Shown in pieces: positions 8,448-15,179 of a stretch of DNA of 15,752 nt; position 1 is the stretch's first letter; every line of letters starts with the position of its first letter. The translations under genes were made by a program, and so were the position numbers. The notes under the pieces were generated by a model. It did not search any database. It saw only the letters and a list, made by a program, of their open reading frames with translations, and was not told where the DNA came from. Source of the DNA: Thermohalobaculum sp038528605 (lineage in GTDB: Bacteria > Pseudomonadota > Alphaproteobacteria > Rhodobacterales > Rhodobacteraceae); NCBI GenBank assembly GCA_038528605.1, contig JBCBEP010000079.1, positions 1 through 15,752 of the forward strand, written 5' to 3'.

Positions 8448-8879
8448 TCAATCGCTGCCAATTTTGACCTTCATCGCATCGATCAGGTGGCGAAGGGTGA
8501 GCGCGAGTTCCTTTTGTTGCGTCACATCGAGGTTTCCAAGCAATGACGTAAGATGGTCACGTTGGACGTCGGCGGCACCGGAGAAGGCGAGGGTTCCGGC
8601 CGGCGTCAACATCACGAGCGTCGAGCGCCGGTCCGTTGGGTGCGGATGACGGGCTGCGAGACCGTCTTTTTCTAAACCATCGACCAGAGAGGTGATATTG
8701 CGCTTGGTGACCGACAGCCGGGTCGCCAGATCGACCATCGACAAGGCCTGCTGCTGGTGCAGGGCCTGCATGATCTGAAAGCGCGCCGGCGACATGTCTA
8801 CCTCAGCCAGTCCTTCGCGCAGATACCGCATGAAGGGCGGGATGAACTGGCAAAGCGCGTCGGCAGCAGACTGTGTCAC
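8448..8879 (-). CDS. MarR-family transcriptional regulator
   Basis: A 143-residue winged helix-turn-helix regulator, typical MarR length. The DNA-binding core is seen as SMVDLATRLSVTKRNITSLVDGLEKDGL (about 47-74, recognition helix near 57-71), then the wing with the conserved D-x-R signature PTDRRSTLVMLT (81-92). Flanking helices at both ends form the dimer interface. The start is a GTG at 8879: a GAAGG site lies six bases upstream and no ATG in frame fits. MarR proteins usually repress themselves and a divergent neighbour and are released by a small phenolic or other ligand. Here the neighbour is the dehydrogenase at 8953, with a perfect palindrome between them. Cys10 is the only cysteine, so a thiol-switch mechanism is possible but not indicated. 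Confidence 0.93.
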   Translation of the reverse strand: MTQSAADALCQFIPPFMRYLREGLAEVDMSPARFQIMQALHQQQALSMVDLATRLSVTKRNITSLVDGLEKDGLAARHPHPTDRRSTLVMLTPAGTLAFSGAADVQRDHLTSLLGNLDVTQQKELALTLRHLIDAMKVKIGSD

Positions 8880-8895
8880 TTGTCACCTTCATAAA

Positions 8896-8909
8896 GTGTA
8901 TATATACAC
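8896..8909. promoter_or_regulatory. Perfect palindrome, probable MarR operator
   Basis: GTGTATATATACAC is a perfect 14-base palindrome lying 17 bases before the MarR start and 44 bases before the dehydrogenase ATG. Its AT-rich core stands out in GC-rich DNA and contains TATATA, which could double as a -10 element on either strand. MarR dimers bind such short palindromes in divergent promoter regions. Assignment as operator is inference from position and symmetry. Confidence 0.7.
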
Positions 8910-8952
8910 CATGTTGTATTTCACTACAGGCGGACACGAGGACGGATAGCCA

Positions 8953-9822
8953 ATGGCCAAGTCAGTTGCAAACTGGACGGTGCTGACCGGTTCGACCCGC
9001 GGCATTGGTAGCGAGATCGCAAAGCTCCTCGCCGCTCGCGGCGATCCCATGATCTTAGTGAACCGCTCGGAAGCAGCGGCCGGTGCCCAGCGGTCCACTC
9101 TCATTGCGCGAAATCCAGATGCTGCAATCGAGTTGATTACGGCTGATTTGATGGACATTAACCAGGTTGCTGGGGCCGCCGCCAAGATCAACGACCTGCC
9201 CGGTCAAGTAGACGTTCTCTACAACAATGCGGGTGTTCTGACCGGAACGAAGATACTGAGCGCACAAGGTTTCGAGTCACAGTTCGCGGTGAACACTTTA
9301 GCTCCGTACCAGTTGATCCAGGCACTGCGTGCGAAGATGGCACGACCGGCAGATGCTTCCCCCGCAATGGTCGTCCTCTTCGCATCGAGCGCCATCAAGT
9401 CGCCGAAAGCGCTGGAGGTCGACACCCTTGCCCAACCCGAGACGGTTGGCGGGCTGCTGAGCACATACGCCCAAACAAAACTCGCCGTGACGGCCCTGGC
9501 CTCCGCACTCGCCGACGATCTGAAGAGTGACAACATTCTGATCCGCGCGATCGATCCAGGAGCGACCAAGACTGAGATGACCACCGGCGGAAACTCTGGG
9601 ATGCCAAAGCTCTTGACGTGGCTCGCGCCGATGCTTTTTGGCCACGCGGATAAGCAAGCAGCCAAACTCGTGGCAAGCGCAGACCCCAATGCCTTCGGCA
9701 GACGCACTGGGATCTATGTTGCCAATCGCAAGGAGACTAATTTTCCTGCAGCCGCAACCGACGCTGGTCGACATCAGGCGCTCGTTTCGCTGCTCAATCG
9801 CCTGCTCGCCGCTCATGCGTGA
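8953..9822 (+). CDS. Short-chain dehydrogenase/reductase (SDR)
   Basis: A 289-residue NAD(P)-dependent oxidoreductase with a Rossmann fold. All classical SDR signatures are present: cofactor loop TGSTRGIG at 12-19, NNAG at 91-94, the structural Asn114 in FAVN, a catalytic Ser at 145 or 146 (FASSA), and the Y-x3-K pair Tyr172 and Lys176 in YAQTK. The Arg17 in the cofactor loop and the basic N37-R38 after the second strand would favour NADPH, but this is tentative. The length and layout are like the SDR group annotated as retinol or protochlorophyllide dehydrogenase-like; substrate is unknown. No signal peptide, so cytoplasmic. It is divergent from the MarR gene and probably repressed by it through the palindrome at 8896-8909. 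Start ATG at 8953 with a GGA six bases upstream. Confidence 0.93.
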   Translation: MAKSVANWTVLTGSTRGIGSEIAKLLAARGDPMILVNRSEAAAGAQRSTLIARNPDAAIELITADLMDINQVAGAAAKINDLPGQVDVLYNNAGVLTGTKILSAQGFESQFAVNTLAPYQLIQALRAKMARPADASPAMVVLFASSAIKSPKALEVDTLAQPETVGGLLSTYAQTKLAVTALASALADDLKSDNILIRAIDPGATKTEMTTGGNSGMPKLLTWLAPMLFGHADKQAAKLVASADPNAFGRRTGIYVANRKETNFPAAATDAGRHQALVSLLNRLLAAHA

Positions 9823-9951
9823 TCGAGCGAGGGGCCGTGCCCATGGGATTGCCACAAGACGAATTCGCCCCTGATGCTTGACTGGGCGGTAAAGTGTCCG
9901 CACGACCGAGCACGAAGGATGCGCAAAAAAGCACGAAGGCGCATCACACCG
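9823..9951. other. Intergenic sequence before the IS remnant
   Basis: Between the dehydrogenase stop and the recognisable transposase remnant I see no gene. The stretch could be earlier, unrecognisable transposase sequence: the frame continues upstream into basic residues (MRKKARRRITPEF), but these do not match conserved transposase blocks. No terminator hairpin with a T-run is evident. Confidence 0.35.
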
Positions 9952-10199
9952 GAGTTCTGAGAGCTGCTTGCGGCCCATGGCGTCACGGCTTCGGTGAGCG
10001 GCAAAAGACGCTGTCTCGATAACGCGCCGATGGAGAGCTTTTCGGCCCGCGCAAGATCGAGATGGTTCACCGCGCCTACTTCAAGTTACGCCCTGAAGCG
10101 AAGGCCGCACTCTTCGAGAACATTCCCATCTTCTCCAACCGACAAGCAGTCACTCTCGCGTCGATCACCGATCGCCATAACAGGCTAGGATCGAAGTGA
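9952..10199 (+). pseudogene. IS3-family transposase (orfB) 3' remnant
   Basis: This is the C-terminal end of an IS3-type DDE transposase in decayed form. Conserved blocks seen in order are EF then a TGA stop (9958-9960), then ELLAAHGVTASVSGKRRC and LDNAPMESF; this last block normally carries the catalytic Glu. One base is then missing near 10038-10041 (ESF-FG motif), shifting the frame. After it the text reads FGPRKIEMVHRAYFKLRPE, AKAALFENIPIFSNRQ and a degenerate tail to a TGA at 10197-10199. The order matches the usual end of such transposases (MESF-FG, VH, R-x-EA, YNRQ). The two catalytic Asp regions and any terminal inverted repeat are absent, so it cannot be mobile. It marks an old insertion in this region. 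Confidence 0.88.
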
Positions 10200-10378
10200 G
10201 CCGCGCGAAAGCCGCATGATGAACAAGCGCCCGGTGCGGCATGAGGGTGCAAGCTCATCCATCGAGGCTGCAAAGAACAAGGTTCGATCGCAATCTTGTG
10301 AGCGCGGCACTATTGTGCTGGCATTCAATAATGCATACACAGGAGTGCCTTGTCTTCAGGCGAAGGGAGGTCACCAAC
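10200..10378. other. Leader region of the membrane-protein gene
   Basis: This gap between the IS remnant and the next gene holds a short inverted pair, GCCGCA at 10210 and TGCGGC at 10235, of doubtful meaning, and a GGGAGG ribosome binding site at 10365-10370. The promoter for the downstream genes probably lies here, but no clear -35/-10 pair was found. Confidence 0.4.
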
Positions 10379-11137
10379 ATGTCGGCGGTCGACCACGCAC
10401 GCGCGCCCCATGCGACCAAGTCGCCGCTTCGCCTCTTCATGATCCTGCGCCAGGCGTTCACGCTCAGCAACAGATGCCTCCTGCCAGGGCTCGTCTTCGG
10501 CGTGTCGGCGGAAATCCTCTTTGAGATCAGTGCGATTTTCGCCCCTGACGACGTCGTCCGGACAACTTTAGACCTTGAAGAGGCGTTCTCCCTTCTCTTG
10601 GACAGCTTCGTTCGGATCAGCATTCTGCTGATCGCCGCATCGATGCATGTCGGCGCGCTGACGAGCCTCGGACTAATCGCCATTCGCGACGAGACGCCGC
10701 AGGGGATGCAGGCGCTACGCCACGCGACCAAGCGCTTCATCCCGATCTGCGCTGTCTTTCTTATCGTTGGCGCTGCTGTGCTGCTCGGCACCGTCGCCCT
10801 CATCATCCCAGGGATTTGGCTCTTCGGCGTCTTCGCAGTGGTCCTGCCCGTCGCCATGGTCGACGGCACGATCCTTGGTGCCATTAAGCGGAGCGCTGCG
10901 CTCACCGCAGGGTATCGCTGGCCAGTCGCGTCACTAATGGTGACCCTCCTTGTCCTTTCCACCATCCTCGCACAGGGCGCGGCACTGCTCGCTGGAGCGC
11001 TGAACGACGTTGCCTTCGGCCTCGGCTACCCAGTTGCCTGGCTCGTCTCGGCCTGGTGCGCGCTGATCGTCGCGCAGATCGCCGTTGCGCTTTACCTTGA
11101 ACTCCTTTCCCTCAGCTGGAGCGCCGAGACCGCCTGA
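10379..11137 (+). CDS. Multi-spanning membrane protein, GPDPase-membrane-domain-like, function unknown
   Basis: A 252-residue integral membrane protein with about five or six hydrophobic segments (near 34-55, 75-103, 121-137, 138-160, 182-206 and 218-246). The central block LLGTVALIIPGIWL followed by VVLPVAMVDGTILGAIKRSAALTAGYRW resembles the membrane domain next to some glycerophosphodiester phosphodiesterases and the related YciC/UPF0259-like proteins. In these, an IPGI-x-L turn precedes an amphipathic A-x-RS-x-x-LT-x-G helix. No catalytic phosphodiesterase domain is present, so I give no function. Start chosen at 10379 because GGGAGG lies eight bases upstream; the open frame continues 5' to 10241 without such support. 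The next gene starts 52 bases downstream on the same strand, so the two may share a transcript. Confidence 0.8.
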   Translation: MSAVDHARAPHATKSPLRLFMILRQAFTLSNRCLLPGLVFGVSAEILFEISAIFAPDDVVRTTLDLEEAFSLLLDSFVRISILLIAASMHVGALTSLGLIAIRDETPQGMQALRHATKRFIPICAVFLIVGAAVLLGTVALIIPGIWLFGVFAVVLPVAMVDGTILGAIKRSAALTAGYRWPVASLMVTLLVLSTILAQGAALLAGALNDVAFGLGYPVAWLVSAWCALIVAQIAVALYLELLSLSWSAETA

Positions 11138-11189
11138 CGGGAGCCTCGTCAGTTCGCTCGGAGCGCACAAGGGAACGGAGAGTGGCCAG

Positions 11190-12041
11190 ATGATCATGCA
11201 CATGACGCTCGGCAGCAACGACCTCGAGAAGGCATCGGTCTTCTATGACGCCGTCATGCCAATCCTCCATCACGCCCGTGTGCCCATCAGTCTAGACAGT
11301 TTTCTCGCCTATGCGCCGACCACAGGTCCGGGCAGTGGAGATTCCATGGGCCAATGGGGCGCGACCGAGCGGATCACGCCGTTCTTGTGCGTCTGCCTGC
11401 CCTATGACGGTCAACCCGCCAGTCCCGGCAACGGCTTTCACATCGCCTGGGTGGCGGCGGACAAGGCGAAGGTGGAGGCCTTTCACGCCGCAGCCCTCGC
11501 TCATGGCGGGCAGGACGAAGGCGCGCCCGGCTACCGCGCTCACTACGGCCCCGGCTACTTCGCCGCTTATGTCCGGGATCCGGATGGCAACAAACTGCAA
11601 GCCGTGTGCTACGAGAGAGACCTGAACGCGGGGCAGGGCGGCACGATCTTGTCTCACGTAACCCTCCCTATCGACGATCTGACGGCTGGCCTGGCGTTCT
11701 ATGAGCCCGTCTTCGAGACATTGGGTATCAGTCGGCTCCAAAGCGGCGAGACCCCGGGAGAAGACTATGCCTTCTCCAGAGGTGGCGTGGATCTGCCGGT
11801 CGCTTTTGTCCAGCGGCCTTTCGATGGCAAGCCGGCGGCTCATGGGAACGGCCAGCATGTCTCCTTCTTCGCGGAGACGAGCGCGCAGGTTGACCAATTC
11901 TACGAGACCGCGCTCGCTCTTGGTGCTCGGGACGACGGATCGCCCGGTAACCGGCCTGCCTACAATCAACCTTACTATGCAGCCTACATTCGCGACCCCG
12001 CTGGCACGAAGATCCAGGCTGTGTGCAAGACAGGGCGTTAA
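11190..12041 (+). CDS. Two-domain VOC (glyoxalase/dioxygenase-fold) family protein
   Basis: A 283-residue protein made of two vicinal-oxygen-chelate domains, about 3-142 and 153-281, similar to each other. The parallel blocks are HMTLGSNDLEKASVFYDAV and HVTLPIDDLTAGLAFYEPV at the starts; GNGFHIAWVA and GNGQHVSFFA in the middle; and AAYVRDPDGNKLQAVC and AAYIRDPAGTKIQAVC at the ends. Candidate metal-binding His are 4 and 84 in domain one and 156 and 223 in domain two; the usual C-terminal Glu ligand is replaced by Gln (KLQAV, KIQAV). VOC members include glyoxalase I, extradiol dioxygenases and fosfomycin-type resistance enzymes; this one cannot be assigned a reaction. Most close relatives I know are single domains, so this looks like an old internal duplication. 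Start at 11190 with GGAG nine bases upstream. It precedes a glutathione S-transferase, which fits detoxification. Confidence 0.88.
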   Translation: MIMHMTLGSNDLEKASVFYDAVMPILHHARVPISLDSFLAYAPTTGPGSGDSMGQWGATERITPFLCVCLPYDGQPASPGNGFHIAWVAADKAKVEAFHAAALAHGGQDEGAPGYRAHYGPGYFAAYVRDPDGNKLQAVCYERDLNAGQGGTILSHVTLPIDDLTAGLAFYEPVFETLGISRLQSGETPGEDYAFSRGGVDLPVAFVQRPFDGKPAAHGNGQHVSFFAETSAQVDQFYETALALGARDDGSPGNRPAYNQPYYAAYIRDPAGTKIQAVCKTGR

Positions 12042-12152
12042 CGGCCGCTACTCGTCGGATAGCGCCGCTGAAGCGTCTCATCAGGCTCGGGGCTAAGAAC
12101 AATTGTATGCTCTATCAAAGATAGGCGATGTCCTGTCGAGAGAGCATAAAGC

Positions 12153-12881
12153 ATGACCTACATACTTTACTCGTATCCCGATTGTGCGAGTCATGTTGTG
12201 CGAATGGCTCTCGAAGAACTCGGCGTCAGTTACCGCGACGAAACTGTTCCAATGCATGAGGGCGCCCACAGAAGCGAAGAGTTTCTGCGACTCAACCCCC
12301 GTGGAATGGTTCCCGTTCTCGCTGACAAAGGATCGGGCGCGGTCCTCTCGGAAACAGGAGCGATCCTGAGCTATCTAGCAGAGCAGACCGGGTGCTTGTC
12401 GCCAGCCATGTCCAACCGACCGGCAAGGGGTTTGTACCTGCAGTGGCTTTTCTTCCTTTCAAATACCCTGCATGCAGATGCACAAATACAGTATTATACT
12501 GAAAGATATGTAGGTGAAGAAATGTCAGAAGCCGCCCGTCCCAAAATCCATGATCGTATGCGATCACACTTCTTGATGTTGAACGCCGCAATTGCCGAGC
12601 ACGGTGGGCCTTGGTTACTGGGTCCCGATCTGAGCGTCTGCGATTTCTACGTAGGTGGCTGCGTACGTTGGGCGCTCGTTGCGCCGCGTCACGCACCGCT
12701 TGAGCCAGAAGCCGTGACGCGCCTTCCATACCTCAATGCGTTGCTGGAGCGCTTGGAAGCGCGAGAAAGTGTGTGTCGGGCATTTGACGCGGAAGACACC
12801 CCCCGCTCGGCATACTTCAGAGCACCCGTAAGGTCCGATAAGACACGTGATGCAACGAGGGTGTCCTGGGACACCAGATGA
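12153..12881 (+). CDS. Glutathione S-transferase family protein
   Basis: A 242-residue cytosolic GST-like protein. The N-terminal thioredoxin-like domain (1-82) has a start like other bacterial GSTs (YILYSYPDCASHVVRMAL) and the cis-proline loop NPRGMVPVL at 48-56 with Pro54. The glutathione-contacting turn SETGAILSYLAE at 66-77 carries Ser66-Glu67. The all-helical C-terminal domain (about 90-220) contains GPWLLGPDLSVCDFYVGG, the usual N-capping/hydrophobic staple block with an Asp. The likely catalytic residue near the N-terminus is Ser7, Tyr8, Cys11 or Ser13; I cannot decide. The tail after about 222 is short and polar. It lies 111 bases after the VOC gene on the same strand. The ribosome binding site is weak (GAGAGAG near 12138-12144). 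Substrate unknown. Confidence 0.9.
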   Translation: MTYILYSYPDCASHVVRMALEELGVSYRDETVPMHEGAHRSEEFLRLNPRGMVPVLADKGSGAVLSETGAILSYLAEQTGCLSPAMSNRPARGLYLQWLFFLSNTLHADAQIQYYTERYVGEEMSEAARPKIHDRMRSHFLMLNAAIAEHGGPWLLGPDLSVCDFYVGGCVRWALVAPRHAPLEPEAVTRLPYLNALLERLEARESVCRAFDAEDTPRSAYFRAPVRSDKTRDATRVSWDTR

Positions 12882-13203
12882 TCAGATTGCCCTTGTTGCG
12901 GCCATGTTCTGCCGCGCAGCGCTGGCTAGACGTCGGATGAACATGGTTAGCCCGCGGCCCATCGCGGACAGTGACGATTGTCTTCGACGATGCGTGTGCG
13001 GGCAAGATTTCCGCCGTTCGCGGCATCTTCCCGCTGAGCACGGTGTCGGTTGCGACGACGAAGCGAGCACAGGGCTTTCATCGTTTGCATCTCCTCCCGG
13101 TTTTCCGCACTGGACGGAGCGTGATCTGTTCTTGTTCCGATCATCATAGGCGCCTGCTTAGGGGTTCTGCCGTGCCCACCACGAGCCGCCGCTCGCCGCG
13201 CAG
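12882..13203. other. Gap between convergent GST and LysR genes, possible decayed exported-protein gene
   Basis: No intact gene is visible in these 322 bases. On the minus strand a strong GGGAGGAG site near 13097 is followed by ATGs and a basic start MKALC. Allowing one frameshift, the text continues as ARFVVATDTVLSGKMPRTAEI, which has the look of a degraded signal peptide, and then ASSKTIVTVRDGPRANHVHP. This may be the 5' end of a decayed exported-protein gene running toward the GST, but I do not recognise a family. No terminator of the hairpin plus T-run type was found. Confidence 0.3.
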
Positions 13204-14148
13204 TTATCTGAACTTCTCCGGGCGCGCCTGGCGGATCGTCTGCTTCACCTCGACAAGGTGCTCTGCGAGGCGGAGATAGTCGTCCTGGGCCGGCGCAGAT
13301 TGGCGCCAGATGAGATTGATCTCGTGCACGGCCTCGGGATGCTCGATCCGTCGCACGAGGAAATCGGGGTCCCGCACCGCCTCGGCCAGCGCGTAGAGCG
13401 AGGGCAGGACAGCCACGCCCGCGCCCATGAGCGCCATTTGCCGGAGCGAATCCAAGCTCATTCCCAGATAGTCGCGGCTGACGAAGGCGCCGGCCTCCTC
13501 TGCCAGCCGTTCCACGATCTCGGCCATGTGAAAGCTTGCGCTGAGCGACAGGAGCGGCCGGCCGGCGAGTTCGTCGAGTGTCACCGGTGCCTCGCGGGCC
13601 GAGAGCGGGTCGTCGGCGGCGGCACAGATCCAGAGCGTCTCAGAGAAGAGGAAGCGCGACACGATACCGGATCCGTTCTGCGGCGTGCCTATCACCGCGT
13701 CGAGCCGCCCGGTCTTGAGAAGCTCGATCAGTTCGACGGTCGGGCCCTCCCGCGCTAAGAGCCGTAGTTGGGGGAAGAGCCGGTGCAGCCGACGGGTCGC
13801 GGGCGGCATGAAATACGCGCCGATCGAGGGCAGGACACCGATCGCGAGGCGGTCGCCAAACAGCCCGCTGGACCCGATGGCCGCCGCACGCAGGTCCCGC
13901 AACTCCCGCAGCACTGCCCTTGCTCGCGGCAGCAGCCGCTCACCCGCCACGGTGAGCTTCAGGTGCCGCGACGTCCGTTCGAAGAGTGTGACGTCCAGCT
14001 CTGCTTCCATGGTCGCGAGCTGCTTCGACAGGCTCGGCTGGCTGACCGCCAACGCCTCCGCCGCCGTGCCGAACCCGCCATACTCGGCGACCGCGACGAA
14101 GTACTGGAGCTGCCGAACGCTCGGCCTGGGAGGCATCCTACGATCCAT
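13204..14148 (-). CDS. LysR-family transcriptional regulator (OxyR-like clade, without redox cysteines)
   Basis: A 314-residue LysR-type regulator. The N-terminal winged helix-turn-helix is clear (about 9-68): VRQLQYFVAVAEYGGFGTAAEAL, then AVSQPSLSKQLATMEAEL and FERTSRHLKLTVAGE. The C-terminal sensing domain (about 98-300) begins RLAIGVLPSIGAYFMPP and has the block TVELIELLKTGRLDAVIG (137-154), closely like OxyR. However, the protein has a single Cys (175), and the OxyR disulfide pair is missing, so it should not be a peroxide sensor of that kind. The start is either Met1 (14148) or Met5 (14136); neither has an ideal ribosome binding site. It is transcribed divergently from the duplicated exported-protein gene, which it may control; the shared region is 111 bases. 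Confidence 0.92.
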   Translation of the reverse strand: MDRRMPPRPSVRQLQYFVAVAEYGGFGTAAEALAVSQPSLSKQLATMEAELDVTLFERTSRHLKLTVAGERLLPRARAVLRELRDLRAAAIGSSGLFGDRLAIGVLPSIGAYFMPPATRRLHRLFPQLRLLAREGPTVELIELLKTGRLDAVIGTPQNGSGIVSRFLFSETLWICAAADDPLSAREAPVTLDELAGRPLLSLSASFHMAEIVERLAEEAGAFVSRDYLGMSLDSLRQMALMGAGVAVLPSLYALAEAVRDPDFLVRRIEHPEAVHEINLIWRQSAPAQDDYLRLAEHLVEVKQTIRQARPEKFR

Positions 14149-14259
14149 GCCCTGAGGCTATCGAAGGCCGGCGGTTTTTCAATTGGCAGTACCGAGGGCG
14201 CGTTCACATGTGCGGTCGGGAGCAAATGGGCTAACAGCCCGAACATGAGGAATCACAAC
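14149..14259. promoter_or_regulatory. Divergent promoter region of LysR gene and exported-protein gene
   Basis: These 111 bases separate the LysR start from the ATG at 14260. A TTGGCA (14184-14189) could be a -35 element for the rightward gene, but I see no good -10 at the usual spacing. The right half, from 14203, belongs to the duplicated segment, so only this first copy of the leader has native upstream DNA. GAGG at 14247-14250 is the ribosome binding site, nine bases before the ATG. Confidence 0.45.
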
Positions 14260-15179
14260 ATGAAAACGTCCCTGTCGATCGCCGCCGCCACGCTTGTCGC
14301 CGTCTCTGCCGGCATGGCACAGGCCGGCAATACCGAATTGACCGCTGAGCGCGTCACCGAGTTCAAAAAGGCTTGGGGAGAGGGCATCGTCGAGATCGGA
14401 AGCGTGTACAGCGCCGGCGGCGACTATGAGGACGCGGCGCGCCGCCATATCGAGCGCTTCTATGCCTATGGCGAGCGGGCGGATGAGCCTGCGACGGTGC
14501 TCTTCAAGCCCACGTTGGCTAGCGAAGACCAGTTCCGCGGCACGTTCGACGAGGCGCTTTCTTATTTCGTGGGCGGCAGCATCGAGGAAGATGGCGGTTT
14601 TGCCATCGCGCCCTACACCAACGTGCGCTGGGAGCCGACCGGGACCGTGATCAACGGCGACATGGCCATGAGCATGGGCAACTACTACTTCACATGTGCG
14701 GTCGGGAGCAAATGGGCTAACAGCCCGAACATGAGGAATCACAACATGAAAACGTCCCTGTCGATCGCCGCCGCCACGCTTGTCGCCGTCTCTGCCGGCA
14801 TGGCACAGGCCGGCAATACCGAATTGACCGCTGAGCGCGTCACCGAGTTCAAAAAGGCTTGGGGAGAGGGCATCGTCGAGATCGGAAGCGTGTACAGCGC
14901 CGGCGGCGACTATGAGGACGCGGCGCGCCGCCATATCGAGCGCTTCTATGCCTATGGCGAGCGGGCGGATGAGCCTGCGACGGTGCTCTTCAAGCCCACG
15001 TTGGCTAGCGAAGACCAGTTCCGCGGCACGTTCGACGAGGCGCTTTCTTATTTCGTGGGCGGCAGCATCGAGGAAGATGGCGGTTTTGCCATCGCGCCCT
15101 ACACCAACGTGCGCTGGGAGCCGACCGGGACCGTGATCAACGGCGACATGGCCATGAGCATGGGCAACTACTACTTCAC
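14203..15179 (+). repeat. 486-base tandem duplication, exact as read, with TTCAC junctions
   Basis: The segment 14203-14688 is followed directly by an apparently exact second copy, 14689-15174. The five bases TTCAC occur at the left edge (14203), at the junction (14689) and at the right edge (15175), and identity stops immediately outside. The unit therefore fits duplication between two short TTCAC matches. Its length of 486 is a multiple of three, so the reading frame is kept. The unit holds 57 bases of leader with the ribosome binding site and the first 144 codons of the gene. Lack of any visible difference between copies means the event is recent, or the copies are kept identical, or it is an assembly artefact. 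Confidence 0.95.

Noticed and set aside
9298..9978. Minus-strand open frame of 226 codons
   Set aside because: It is antisense to the SDR gene, which has complete catalytic signatures.
10255..10965. Minus-strand open frame of 236 codons
   Set aside because: It is antisense to the membrane-protein gene and has the Arg/Ser/Thr-rich look of a shadow frame.
13204..14148. Naming the LysR protein OxyR
   Set aside because: It resembles OxyR in the sensing domain but has only one cysteine, so the redox-sensing pair is missing.
13768..14259. Upstream extension of the exported-protein frame
   Set aside because: It is antisense to the LysR gene and non-protein-like; the signal peptide and the GAGG site fix the start at 14260.
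14203..15179. CRISPR or satellite-type repeat array
   Set aside because: There are only two long, directly adjoining copies with no spacers; this is a gene-internal tandem duplication.
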